NCBI RefSeq assembly: GCF_905475395.1
Contig: NC_058342.1
Location: forward strand, 14,170,640-14,234,639
Direction of reading: 5' to 3'
DNA from: Chrysoperla carnea
Lineage: Eukaryota; Arthropoda; Insecta; Neuroptera; Chrysopidae
DNA length: 64,000 nucleotides
The position numbers and the translations under genes are program-made. How positions within the stretch are numbered: the first letter of the stretch is position 1; each line of letters begins with the position of its first letter. This document shows positions 11,984 to 23,699 of the stretch, piece by piece. The notes under the pieces are model-generated. The model was not told where the DNA came from and did no database searches. It saw only the letters and a program-made list of their open reading frames with translations.

Positions 11984-13217
11984 TTTTTATTTTATATTCG
12001 CAAGGGAAGACTTCGGTCCATATCCAAATTTGGTGGGTTTGTTGTAAAGATTCAAAACTACACCTCATATTTTTTTGGGGAAGTTTTGTCCCCTTCCCTC
12101 AAGTTATAGATTTATGTATACATACATATGATTAAACAGTTCATTTGATTGTAGCTTGAAAAATATTTGACAGATTTTAATGAAACTATCACCAAAAGTA
12201 GGTTGTAATACTTACAACTTTTAGTTAAAAATCCGCCAAATAGTTCAGCCAAAATTTTAAATTTATTTACATTTTGTCCTACGGAGTTGAATTTTTTAAA
12301 ATTATAGCACTTTTTATTATCTTTCGATTTCATAATAGGTTGCATATCCGTAAAATGACTCCTTGACCCATATTTTTGCGAAAAACCGAAAATTTATCAT
12401 TTTTTGAAAATAATTTTTTGCTGGGTGTATTGACTGGCGGTTTTTTGCTTTGGCTAAAAAAAGCTATTCTTAGAAAAGGTATAAATGGTTTAAAGCGGAA
12501 ATTTTGAGTTTTAACCTCCATGCTATTGGGGAAAGAGGTGTAAAGAATAAATACCTTTTAAAAGATATTAATGATATTTTTATTAATATACTCCTTTTTA
12601 CACTATCCACCCCCCTCCCGCCGTATAAGAGAATTTTTGGGTTGCTGATCTTGAAATTTCAGTCGAAGTGTTAAATTTGTTACTCTTTGTCCTCTTTTAG
12701 CCCACATTTACACTCCCTAAAAAAGTTACCATTTTTTTGAAAATTTAACCATTTTAAGGCATGTAAGCGTTTTTGTATAGTCTTTGATCTCGAATTTATG
12801 ATCAAATTGATACAACTTCCATTCCCCCCCCCCTTTGTTAATTTTTAAATTTAGACCCCCTAAATTGTTTGTACCATTTATTGGCATGAAATGACACTGC
12901 ATTAACCGCTCATGCGCCAAGTTTGTTGTTCGTAGTAAGAAATAGGAACATACAAGCTATGATTTCAATGTAATATATTGGTACTAGATTCGATATCAAA
13001 GACAGAAAAAAAAACCTTTTTAAAAACCTAAAAGAAGATTTAATAGCAAAAAAATGATGATTCTCAACGACTTTTTAATTTGAACTAAAAAAGAGGGAAA
13101 AAATCTGAAAATTGAAAAATCTCTTCCATAAATACGAGATCAGCAACTTTAAAAACTACCTTACCTGCCTTAGATTTCTTCACCCCAATAGCGCGGGGGT
13201 TAAATCTAAAAATTTTT

Positions 13218-13701
13218 AAGTGAAAACAAACAATTAACTGATTTAATTATTGAAATACCATGTATAGACAGTGTTGATTACTCTATCACATAACACATAT
13301 ACCTATACATGTCACACATACATGACTGATAATCCCATATTAATACATACTATAAAATTTGCATCTAATGTGTGCCCTCGTGAGTAAACAGTGATAATTA
13401 CAAGAAAATGTTTAAAAAAAAGTTCTTTATTTTTTGATAAGGAAAATTTTTTATATTTAAACTTTTGTTCTATCTCTAACGGTTTACAAGACGGGTCCTA
13501 CGAACCCAAGACCCAATTGACCTATGTTGCTCTTTGACCTCACTTTTTACGTCCTGAGTGCGCTGTAAAAATTTCAGCTTGATATTTTTTTTCGTTTTTG
13601 AGTTATCGTGTTCACAGACGGACGGACGACCGAAAATGGACTAATAAGATGATTCTCTTCGAAACCTAATATATTATGTATATTTCATATATACATGGTA
13701 T
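13218..13701 (+). mobile_element. Family D element
   Basis: Full order of blocks from aagtgaaaacaaacaatt through gtgagtaaacagtg, a tacaagacgggtcctacg block and ggacggacgacc to catatatacatggtat. It interrupts the right arm of the 11.6-14.2 kb foldback. The microsatellite is short here (about two GGAC units). Confidence 0.85.
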
Positions 13702-14216
13702 ACAAAATGCCAGTCAATAAAACCAGCAAACAATTATTTTCAAAAAATGATAAAGTTTCTGTTTTTCAAAAAAAATGGGTTAAGGAGACATTATTTTTTA
13801 ATCGATTACGGATATGTAACCTATTATGAAATCGAAAGATAATAAAAAATGCTACTCCGTTGTAAAAAATGGCATAAAATGGCAGCCATTTAAAAAAATT
13901 TACTAAATTTAAAATTTTGGCTGAACTATTTGTGCGGATTTGGCTAAAATTCTAATAGTAAGTATTAAAACCTACTTTTGGTATTAGTTTCATTTAAATC
14001 AGTCAAATATTTTTTATTTACAATCAAATGAACTGTTTTACCATATGTATGTAAACATATATTTATAACTCGAGGGGGCTGGTGCGAATGCTCCTATAAA
14101 AATATGGGGTTTACTATTGAAGCTTTACTACAAACCCAACAAATTTCTCCTCTTGCGAATATAAAATAAAAATGATAAAATTTCAGAAAAAAGCCATTTT
14201 TGACGCTATTTTGTGC

Positions 14217-15529
14217 CATCTGAACGTGACAGCAGAGTACTAGAAATTTGCAATCTCAGATGGTAATGCAGAAAGTTATAAAATATTACACCAAACATGT
14301 AATTGGTGTTGCATAAACAAATTTGAAAATGAACTAAATTACTCAATATGTATAAACTGGGCCAATGTGAATTCAATCCCCTAAATTGTAATTTTAAAAA
14401 CAAAAAAAAATTTTATGTGAATTTTCGAGTTCATTTCGCTTTGAATTTTTATTCCCTTTGAACTCGAAATCAAAGCGAAATGAACTCGAAAATTTTAATT
14501 CGAATTGAATTCAACTTTTTTATCAGGGAATTTTCTGGTTTTCGGCATGATTAATTTCTTTTGGCATCGGTCTACTACTGATTGACAATATATAAATATC
14601 CAGATTTTTATCTTTACATTGTTCTAGTGTCCGTATAACTTTATTCTTATATTTGAACTTCAAGAGTCGAGGTTAAATCAAATGTTTTAAAAGATGTAAT
14701 ATGTTTAGACATAAACAATACTGTTTATACAGGTGTTGTAATTAAGTTAGCAATAGTAAACTACTGAACCATTTACTAATTATACATACCCTCACTTGAT
14801 TATCTCTTTATATTCCATAATTATGATTTTCTGCAAATCATTATGAGAATATTTTTAAAGTTTTTTTATTTTTATATAAATAATCATGTGATTTTTGGAC
14901 ACATTTTTGTGTATTGTTTTCGAAATTAAAAAAAAAATTAAAACGTTTGATTTAAAAAAATGTCATAAAGTGGATTTGAACACCGAAACTGTTTTGTACA
15001 GTTAATTAAATTTTGATCTCGAATGGAGACAAAATAATCCAAGGTCATCAGCGCTAGTGATCCTCCAAATAATTCCAAACGGCTATTGTTTTCGATAAAT
15101 AAAATTTTAATCTCATTTTCTTCAGTGCGGCATACGATTGTCGGGTTTTTTAGGAAAAACTGTTTATAGATGGTGATTTCGCAAAGTTACAAATTAAAGA
15201 AGTATTCATTCTTGAGGGTACCATATCTTGGGCAGTTTTCATGCAAGAAACGCACTTGAAAATAAAAATATGTGAAATTACGTCAGTTAGAACTTTTGTT
15301 TGAAACTTATTTTCATGTATTCAGTAACAGATTAGGCATAAGTCGGAATAAGCCATAGGCACCGCCAAGGGGAGCATATAGGGGCAGCTGCCCCCTCTAG
15401 AGATTCACAAAAATGGTTCAAAACACAAACTTGCTTTAAAAAAGTAAAATTCCACTGAATTCAAAATTTTAGTTATCGGATGAGTTTAGTATGAAATTAG
15501 AATAAAATAGCCATCTACAAATTTTCAAC
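14217..15529. other. Non-coding stretch with one strong hairpin
   Basis: 14420-14444 and 14470-14496 form a near-perfect 25-bp stem (attttcgagttcatttcgct ... inverse). Nothing else is recognisable. The 65-codon frame at 14206-14403 (minus) overlaps the foldback edge and looks random. Confidence 0.5.
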
Positions 15530-16292
15530 CAACTATCTTTTATAGTTTTTGAGAAAAAAGGAACTAAATTGTTACCCTAATTTAGACTCTTACGGAAGAA
15601 CAAAGTTATTTACGAGAAAAATGTTTTAAACAAAAGTTATTTATTTTTTTATATAAAACAATTTTACGTTTAAAGTTTTGTTCAAAATCATTTTTTGGAT
15701 CCGGAGGAAGATATAAAAAAATTAAGCTCGATATCTCTTTTCGTTTTTGAGTTATCGTGATAACGGACAGACAAACGGAAATGGACTAACTAGGTTAATT
15801 TTATGAAAACCTATTCGCTCCGTGCCTGAGTTTCGTTTCCATTGTAACGATACACTACTTTAATTATAGAATTGTATGGATGCATATATAATTGTATGGA
15901 TTGCATTTAAGACTTACATTGAAAATTTAATATTATTGTCTCACAGATTTAAATAAATACTTATGATAATTTACATTTGAAAAATAATATTTGTGCAATT
16001 TGATTTTTTATTTTCACATTTTTTAATGCATTAAGTTTAATTAATTCGTGTTTTACAATAATTTTAATTTGACATTTCTATAACATTAACATTTAAAGAA
16101 CTGCAAATTAGTAATAACAGCCCCTTTTAAAGCCAAAATTTTTCACTGGAAGCGCTGGCATCGATTTTATTGTCCCTACCATGACTACGCACACAACGAA
16201 TATCAAAATTTTGTTTGTGGCATCAATATTTCTAAGCGTTACAAACTTTGGATTAAACTTAATATACTCTTTATATCTCATATATAGGATAT
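15530..16292 (+). mobile_element. Family D, module-B type, interrupted by a 390-bp element
   Basis: Starts with the alternative 5' module (ttttcaaccaactatctttt, tttgagaaaaaaggaac), continues with cgtttttgagttatcgtg and cggaaatggactaacta, then stops at atgaaaacctat (15813). It resumes at 16204 with atcaaaattttgtttgtggc to about 16292. The interruption is the repeat at 15815-16203. Confidence 0.7.
15815..16203 (+). mobile_element. 390-bp element, second copy at 37165-37560
   Basis: Nearly identical, in opposite orientation, to 37165-37560: shared blocks include gagtttcgtttccat, aagacttacattgaaaattt, ttaattcgtgttttacaata and aagcgctggcatcgatttta. Here it splits the family D sequence between acctat and atcaaa, with at most an AT duplication. 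The ends are weakly inverted (tcgctccgtgc / tcgttgtgtgc). No coding capacity. Confidence 0.8.
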
Positions 16293-16853
16293 AAAAACTA
16301 AATAAAAATAAAGTTTTTAGAAAAAAGGCGCCCATACGATGAAAGGGGAAAAAGGAATAGTAGAAAAATAAATTTTTAGGTAAGAGCCCCCACACGAAAA
16401 TACAAAAAAAAAATCCACGGCTATTCCCATTATAATTCCAGATTCCTGTGTCTGTGACCCACCAAAATTCAACTCTAGATCCACGCCTGTTTTTAGCTAA
16501 ATTAATGGAAAAATAAGTCTAATTTTAAAATTAAAAAAATTTTTCGTTTTTTATCAATAAAATTTTTACTTGAATGTACCTACAATTCATACTTTTCGTA
16601 TTCTCTATAAAGCAGCTTGTCTCCCCCTTTATCATCGGCTGGTGACGCCCTTGATGACTATATTTCATAGAACTACATGTACACACACTTCAATGCAACT
16701 TTTTGGGAAAGAGCTATAATTGGCTTCATTGTGTATCCACGATTGATTAACGATATACTCAAAAAATAATATTTTTATCCTTATATATGATGGTAGTAGT
16801 GCTCGCATAACCTTAAGCAGTCGTTTCTGATAAAAAAATGTAATGCAATTATT
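16293..16853. other. Non-coding stretch
   Basis: No exon or repeat recognised. Confidence 0.4.
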
Positions 16854-17330
16854 TTGGAGCACATTGTTTGTGAGTTGCGTAGGATGTTCAAAAATGGCAA
16901 TTCATATAAAAATGAAAAATTTTTATATTTCCAACCTCCGTATATAGACTATAAGATGTTCAACCATAAATATTTACTACAGAAGTTAAATATTTACAAT
17001 CCTTTACAAAATGACTCATGGTCACCACCAGGATTACACTCAGGGAGGAGTATCTGCATTTACATTAGGGTGGATCAAAGCAATCGAATTTTTTTTTTCT
17101 TCCGACACCGAAAAATTGATTGTTTTGCACCTCTAGACAATTATCTCCACATACGACCTCTTAATATATCTAGGAAAGTCCTCCTCATCAAAGAGTTTTC
17201 CATTTTTACCTCAATCCCATATGAAAAACTTCAAATCTTACTATTAATTGAACGTACAGCAAATCTCAACACATATTTTTGTAGAAAATTAATTGATCTA
17301 CAAAAATGGTTTCTTTTATTTAATAAATGA
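16854..17330 (+). other. 158-codon open frame, probably repeat-derived
   Basis: This is the longest open frame outside the transketolase exon. I do not recognise the protein. It is rich in I, L, F, K and N, has a run of F from a poly(T) tract at residues 80-84, shows no domain motif, and has no obvious splice sites at its ends. The stretch beginning agggtggatcaaagcaatcg followed by a poly(T) run resembles the start of a class of interspersed insect repeats (from memory), so the frame is more likely a chance survivor in a repeat than a gene. A real rapidly evolving protein cannot be excluded. Confidence 0.3.
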
Positions 17331-17559
17331 CTGTAAGCGTTTAAAACATATTAGTATCCAAAGTGCAAAGAAAATTGATTTTCGAAGTTTTTAAAAAATA
17401 TCTTGATATGGTTTTAATTCATTTAATTTTGAAAATATTTCTACAAATTCGAGTTCTTTGAAAACTTTTGAAACTATTTCTAGATAGAAAATAGAAGTGT
17501 GAATTTATAAATGTTACCTTCTGCCCCCCCCCCACCTCTGGAGATTTACAAAAATCTTC

Positions 17560-17983
17560 AAAATTTCAGATTATTGAGAAAAAGGGAACTAAATTTTTTC
17601 CTTAATTTGGACTCTCACGGGAAAACTAGATTAGTTACGAAAAAATGTTTCAAACAAAAGCTTTTTACTTCTTTATAAGAAACAGTTTTTACATTAAAAT
17701 TTTTTTTCTTCCTCTTGCGGTTTGCAACACCCAATGGACCCATGTTGTCAATTACCGAACTTGAACTCGCTCCTTTTAGTCCGAAACACGATATAAAAAA
17801 AATTAAGCTCGATATACTTTTTCGTTTTTGAGTTATCGTGTTAACGGATTGACTAATGAATATGGATTAATAAGATTAATTTTATGAATACCTATATCAA
17901 AATTTTGTTTGTATCATCAATATTTCTAAGCGTTACAAACGGGATTAAACTTAATATACTCTGATATATTTCATATAATAGGG
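17560..17983 (+). mobile_element. Family D remnant, module-B type
   Basis: Blocks in order: aaaagggaactaaa, ggactctcacgggaaaac, gaaaaaatgtttcaaac, ctcgatatactttttcg, ttgagttatcgtgttaacgg, gaatacctatatcaaaattt, gcgttacaaacgggattaaa, catataata. The microsatellite has decayed. A deletion removes part of the 3' reading frame. Confidence 0.65.
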
Positions 17984-17989
17984 TACAAA

Positions 17990-19135
17990 AATTACCAATA
18001 AAATCATTTTTAACAACAAATTTTTAGAAAGGGGAAAAAAAGGAATAATTGAAAAAGAAATGTTTAGGTAGGGCCCCCACACGACAACGCAAAAGAAGTC
18101 CGCTTTTCCCCTTTGCAAATTTAAATAACCATAACCACAAAGTCGGGCTTCCTCCCAAAAATGCGATTTACTATATAGCACTTCGGTCGGCTAGGCTTAC
18201 TGTAATAGTAGCATTGAACGTACATTTAGCACGTAACAACGTGTCAAAACGTGGAATCGGTCAACGGTGGGAGACACAAGACTAAGTGACATATGCATGC
18301 CGCAATGTTTACAGGAAAATAGTAGAGTTTAACAACAACGTCATAAATAAATAGGCCCTTTCATTTGGAAATCGAACAAAGGGTGCCTTAAAAAGCTAGG
18401 AAGTCAAAACAGCAATCCACAAGCCTTAAGTTTTTATTCCAACGGTGACTTAATAAATTCTTAATCTATTTCTGTGTATTTTGTTTAACAACAGGAGGGT
18501 GCAAGGGGGTGAACATGCACACAATTATTTGTGTACATTTCACTACAATAGAAAAATAGATAATTTCTTAATTAAACGTCATATAGTAAAGAATCAATAT
18601 TATCGCAACTAAAGTTATACAAACTTACTTTTTTTTATTCTGATGATTTTTTTGTAAAAAATACTATATACATTTATGGATAGGCAACTTTTAATACATC
18701 TATGTCGATAAATTGCTCTCGTAATAAACAAAGACTATTCATGATTTCATTTCATTGTTAAAAACCGCGAAATACATTGTTTTCTGAATTCAGTCAAAGA
18801 GCCACATAGAACCACATCTTCAAGCTCACCTATTTACTCTCAAATTAGGGTTGGTAAAGCCCCAATGTATCGATGGAAATTATAATTCATTTTTTATGCT
18901 CTCTTTTTTATTTTTGAAAAGTGTATTTCCAATGACACTTTAGAAAAGCAATTGGTACAGGATAATATTTTATTCTATTTTATCCAGTTTTTAACGAAAT
19001 TTTCAAAAACAATCTCTTAAACAGCAGAACTTCATATTTCCCTCCTTTATTGATAACTAGGAGCAGGGTCCGATCTAGCTATTTAGCCGCTCCGGGAAAA
19101 ATAATATTTGTCGACCTTTACACTGATATCATATA
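17990..19135. other. Non-coding stretch
   Basis: Nothing recognised. The region 18170-18300 is less AT-rich than its surroundings but has no protein-like frame. From 19070 (ccgatctagctatttagccg) the sequence belongs to the host of the next MITE. Confidence 0.4.
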
Positions 19136-19821
19136 CAGAGTGTTTTTTTAGGTTACCATATGCTTGAAACTCGATAAATAAATTAAATTGAGCAAAATGC
19201 TTCAAAAGTAAAATATTAAAACGGGCACATCTTATATCGGCATCGAATTCGATTTAAGTTTCCAGGTTCAATTAAATCCGCTCTCTGATTCATAACTAAA
19301 AATATTAGATGAACGCTTTAAATTAGAAAGTTGTTCTTTATTAATACGCAAACATTTTTTGATACTAAAAATCTAGCATTTTGTGCGTTTGTTTCTTAAA
19401 TTTGAACTAACATGGTCTTTATAGAAAAACGAACCACTTTTATTGGAAAGTTTTTTTCGAAGTGTAATTAAATTTTGCAGAAAAAATTATACGCAATAAC
19501 AATTTTGATCTAAAAAATCAATTTTGGGTAAAACTTTTCAGTCCGTTTTTGTCTTAACTGCACGGTTTGCGAAAAAATGTTTCGAACAAAAAAATGTTAC
19601 TTTTTTAATCAAAAATAATTTTCTAATTTAAATTGTTTACCTATCGATTACCAGTTATGGAGTAGAGAGCTTTTCATTGAGGTTGAACACCTCGATCAAA
19701 TATAATGTCAGCGTAATAAAATGTGCGACTACATACCCAATATTTTTCGCTTGAAACTTGGTTTATCGATAAAAGTTATTTTTCGAGTTTCAAGCATATT
19801 CCAACTTAAAAAAGCACCCTG
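19136..19821. mobile_element. MITE with about 45-bp terminal inverted repeats
   Basis: The left end cagagtgtttttttaggtta + ccatatgcttgaaactcgat is inverted at the right end (atcgataaaagttatttttc ... gagtttcaagcatattccaa ... aaaagcaccctg). Flanks are ata on the left and tat on the right, compatible with a TA target. 686 bp, no transposase. Relative of 5424-5968. Confidence 0.85.
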
Positions 19822-19844
19822 TATACAGGGTATATGTATTATAT

Positions 19845-20591
19845 GTACAGTTTCGTTTAAGTAAGATTCCAATGTTTTTTTTTTACAGTGTTTTAGTAGT
19901 GTGAATAGCCCTAGTTTTATTGAGTCCCGAATATCGGGATTACTGTATATCATATTTAACGGATTTTCCGCCCCACATTTTTGCCGCTCCGGGCGCTTGT
20001 CCAACTCACCTCTCCTGGATCGGGAGTTGCAACTCCGCCAACTGCCGATAATAATTCGTACTAATTAAAACAGGAAGTGGACCAGTTTTGAGTAGTTCCA
20101 ATTTAGACTACCAGGTTGATATCAGTATATTTGAATACTTGAATATCAGTAATGTATGTGTCACATGTTTTTATGTGTAATGTGATAAAGAAATCAACAC
20201 TGACTATGCATGGTATTTCAACAATTAACTCAGTCAATTGTTTGTTTTCACTTTTTTTTATTAAAAAGTGTCTTGGTGCTCGTACATCCTTGATAAAAAG
20301 TATATTGATAAATGGTAAGTAACCTGGTAGTCTAAATTGGAACTACTCAAAACTGGTCCACTTCCTGTTTTAATTAGTAAGAATTATTATCGGCAGTTGG
20401 CGGAGTTGCAACTCCCGATCCAGGAGGGGTGAGTTGGACAAGCGCCCGGAGCGGCAAAAATGTGGGGCGAAAAATCCGTTAAATATGATATACAGTAATC
20501 CCGATATTCGGGACTCAATAAAACTAGGGCTATTCACACTACTAAAACACTGAAAAAAAAACATTGGAATCTTACTTAAACGAAACTGTAC
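19845..20591. repeat. Large inverted duplication, two arms of about 272 bp
   Basis: Left arm 19845-20117 and right arm 20321-20591 are reverse complements with only a handful of differences, for example gattttccgcc/gatttttcgcc and ctcacctctcctg/ctcacccctcctg. Both contain gagtcccgaatatcggga, gccgctccgggcgcttgtcc and ggaagtggaccagttttgag. The 203-bp spacer holds the 5' end of a family D element in reverse orientation (20118-20262). The remainder of a family D copy begins immediately after the right arm, at 20592. A third, diverged relative of the arm lies at 49228-49440. Confidence 0.9.
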
Positions 20592-21053
20592 ATAGTACAT
20601 ATTATAAAATTTCCGCCTAATTGGCGCCCTCACGGGTAAACAGTGATGTTTACGAAAAAATTGTTTACGAACAAAAGTTGTTTAATAAGTATTTGATAAG
20701 GAACATTTTTTACATTTAAACTTTTTTTCTATCTCAAACGGTTTACAAGATGGGTCCTTCGGACCCAAGACCCTTTTGACCTATGATGCTCATTTACGAA
20801 CTTGACCTCACTTTTTACGTCCTGAGTACGCTGTAAAAATTTCAGCTCGATATCTTTTTTCGTTTTTGAGTTATCGTGTCCACAGACGGACGGACGGACG
20901 GACGGACGGACGGACAACCGGAAATGGACTAATTAGGTGATTTTATGAACACCTATGACAAAATTTTTTTCCTAGCATCATTATTTTTAAGCGTTACAAA
21001 CTTGGGACTAAACTTAATATACTATGTATACATATTTCATATATACATGGTAT
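20592..21053 (+). mobile_element. Family D element, 5' end displaced
   Basis: Begins inside the element (atagtacatattataaaatt) and runs to atatacatggtat. The microsatellite has seven GGAC units (20885-20914). The missing 5' end is the inverted fragment at 20118-20262. The 3' hydrophobic frame is intact from ATG 20946. Confidence 0.85.
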
Positions 21054-21059
21054 AAAAAC

Positions 21060-21400
21060 TTCAGCAGATTCATTTTTATATGAAGTTGGACTAAATGAAG
21101 TCTAAATCAATTCTGAAAATTTAGGAGGAGGGGGGGGGCTGTCAATATGAGAAGAAAAGTAAGACTACAATTTTGCGGTATCTGGGGTAATTTTCACAAT
21201 ATCGACAATTGAAAATTTTGTTTAATTACTTAACTTTCAATATTTTGAAAACCAGGCAGATATCGAAAAATTGAATTTTTATTTTTCGTCTACATTCATG
21301 AAGTTATAACAAAATTCATCATCAAAGTTGAAAATAAGATACAAATAATTTCAACCCTAAATCTAAAATTGTCTTGGATCTCGTACTACCTTAAAAGATA
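21060..21400 (+). repeat. Dispersed repeat shared with 60138-60700
   Basis: atatgaagttggactaa, ctaaatcaattctgaaaatt, aaaaccaggcagatatcgaa, tctacattcatgaagttata and aaataagatacaaataattt recur in order at 60.1-60.7 kb. No inverted ends or coding frame seen. Confidence 0.75.
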
Positions 21401-22270
21401 CTTTTTTTGAAAGGGAATTTGTTTTTCTCAGTGCAATACAAAACATGCAATATCTACAGTAAGAGTTTCAGTATATCTACGGTAAGAGGGCAGTAAATTT
21501 GACAACCCACCAAAGGCCCATCCTTTATATTAAGTCAATTAAAATCATCATTAAATAAAAAACACTTGTTATTAAATAACATATATAATATATATAATAA
21601 ATATTTATGGATTTTAATAATAATACATTAATTATAATTAATATATTTATATACATTTACATTTATAATTACAAAAAATTTAAAGAGAATAAAACAATTA
21701 TATTATGAAAAAATATCCAAAATTTTATTTTGTTAAATGATACTGAATTTTTCAGTTTTCCCAAAATACGTATAAAAAATATTTATTTTTATGCTTTTTT
21801 CCCAAATTTATTTTATAAAAAATTTCCAATTTTATGCATTTTATCTTCAAATTATGAAAAAATAGGCTTAAACTTTTTGGAAAATACTGTGGACGCGTTA
21901 TTATGACGGACGAGGAGGCCCTTAAAAAATATTTTTATTATTTCTCCTAATTTAGAATACTCTTAAATCCCCTTTGTAAGTAGGCCGTCACTATTATTAC
22001 TTATCCGTAGTCCTGTTTTCAGCAGTTATTACTCATAAAGTTTCAAACGGGTCCGATTTTTCTCCCGAATCAAGGCAAATTTTTCCAAATAAAAAACAAT
22101 TAATACGATTATTGAACATAGCGTTGTGCCTATAAAAATTTGCTTGTTTAAAATTTTAGATTATTAAGTTCGTATTTTTATAGCTCATAAAATTTTGTAC
22201 CTTTAAAAAAACAAAGATTTCTCTCGTAATTTCGAGTCCCTAATTTGTGTTACGAATTTTTTCACCCGGC
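21401..22270. other. AT-rich non-coding stretch
   Basis: Extremely AT-rich around 21560-21870. Nothing recognised. Confidence 0.4.
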
Positions 22271-22274
22271 GTAT

Positions 22275-23000
22275 ATTCAGAATAATTTACTCCAATAAAC
22301 GAGGACAAAAAAAGCCCTAAATTTTGACATATAGCACCGATTTCGATGAAAATTTATTAAGGGGATAAAGCTTTGTTCATCCTCTAGGTCAAAAGTTATA
22401 TGGTGCCTAGTAGTGCTTTTGCCCAGGGGGTGCTAACCATTCCTTTTAGGGGATAGAAAAATATATGGTGAAAATAGCAACGGGAATCGACAGAGCGATA
22501 AAATTTAAGCAATAAGTGTCATACAAGTATTTTTCGAAAAAACAATACTTTCCGAGTTATTGGCGATTGAAATTCGAAGTATTTAACATTAAGTAACTGA
22601 AAAAATTTACGTTTTTTGAAAATATACAATTTTTAAAGTGCTTTAAAAAACCTTGAAAATGAAAAATGTTTCAACTAATTTGCGCGAAAATTAACGGAAT
22701 TATAATGAAAGTTTCTCGTACCTTTTTTTATGTTTTATTCAGCACAAAAACTGATGAATTTACCACGAAAACTAAAATTAAAGCTTGCCACATTCTAATT
22801 TACTTTATTTTGGTATTGAAAACATGCTCAAAAAGTATTAGCAATTTTGGATACACATTTTTTGATATATTGCAAAAGCACCACTAAACACTATATAACT
22901 TTTGATCTAGAGGGTGGACAAAGCTTAATTTTCAGGTCAATCGGAGCTATAGGAAAGAATTTAGAGGTTTAAGCCTCGTTTAGTGGAGAAAATCTGTTAG
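22275..23000. mobile_element. Foldback repeat, about 0.7 kb
   Basis: The left arm (ttactccaataaacgaggac, catatagcaccgatttcgat, aagctttgttcatcctctag, gtcaaaagttatatggtgcc, tagtgcttttgccc) is mirrored at 22870-23000 (gcaaaagcaccactaaaca, ctatataacttttgatctag, agggtggacaaagctt, caatcggagctatag, cctcgtttagtggagaaa). The interior frame at 22666 is not protein-like. Confidence 0.7.
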
Positions 23001-23304
23001 GCTAAAATTTGAATATTTGAATTGATGTCTACCAACGTTAAATTTATTCTTCTGGTTCATCGAGTAGTGGCTAGTGATGGAAAAATCTTAGCCTAAATGA
23101 GAATGATTTTATTCCCTCGTAGGCAACGACAATTTAACGCCAACCCCAGACTATTAAATATACGTCGAAAATTTGAATAATATTTAAAATAAATTTTAAG
23201 AAAAGGATGTTTCATTTTTTATGTTATTTTTTAAATATGCCGCCATTTTTGGGTTTTATAATAGAATGTCCTGTATTTTGACATGTAGCAAGTAATAGCA
23301 TTCT
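23001..23304. other. Spacer
   Basis: Nothing recognised. Confidence 0.4.
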
Positions 23305-23695
23305 GGTTAACGGAAATGGCGAAATATGGTTCGACACTTGAATAATTCCTCGTGAAGCAGACGTGGCGTTCTCTATGTATATAAAGTCTTTGGTTTCGAG
23401 AGGCGAATCTTTGATGCGCTGAATTATCTAATCTTTATTATCGAAATCAACAAAAAGTGATGGCGCGCATGCTAACCAGGATTCCATCAAAAATCTACTC
23501 TCTTGAAAAGGTTTACTATGCCCAGTAATGACAGTTGCAGCCGAGTAACTTGCCGCGTTCGCATGGCAATTTTTGTCAATATATTTAATCATAAACGTCG
23601 AATGTTTATTTCTGTCTTTCATTGCACTTGCAATTAATTCCTTTTGTTCTGTCTCGTTTTTTTGACTAACGGGTTTGTGGTTCTTTTCAAAATGT
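23305..23695 (-). pseudogene. hAT-superfamily transposase fragment (ZBED5/GTF2IRD2/EPM2AIP1-like)
   Basis: The minus strand from about 23688 reads HFEKNHKPVSQKNETEQKEL, continues through AASYSAATVITGHSKPFQES with FLMESWLACAPSLFVDFDNK, meets a TAG at about 23428, and goes on in the same frame with IIQRIKDSPL. The pattern ASY-x-A-x-x-I-x5-KPF-x4-F-x-x-E near a His-Phe-Glu end of a BED-type finger is that of the transposase-derived proteins related to ZBED5, EPM2AIP1 and GTF2IRD2. There is a TGA just upstream (Y-N-stop-HFEKN) and the internal TAG, so the copy is dead. No terminal repeats located. Family assignment is by memory of the motif pattern. Confidence 0.55.
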
Positions 23696-23699
23696 CAAT

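Larger units (their letters stand above)
11570..14216. mobile_element. 2.6-kb composite foldback interrupted by two family D insertions
   Basis: Left arm 11670-12560 and right arm about 13080-14216 are inverted copies. Matching blocks include ctttcgatttcataataggt at 12322 against its complement near 13820, gtgtattgactggcgg near 12427 against gccagtcaataaaa near 13709, and the gctattgggg block near 12522 against the ccccaatagc block near 13183. Family D copies sit at 11712-11983 in the left arm and 13218-13701 in the right arm. The right arm has no insertion at the position of the first one, so it is an empty site. The loop (12560-13080) resembles 47.7-48.0 kb. Confidence 0.75.

Noticed and set aside
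20729..20917. Frame reading MSVRPSVRPSVCGHDNSKTKK, also at 40640 and 48384
   Set aside because: The SVRP repeat is the GTCC microsatellite read as codons, and the rest is the antisense of family D. It recurs in every well-preserved copy and is not a gene.
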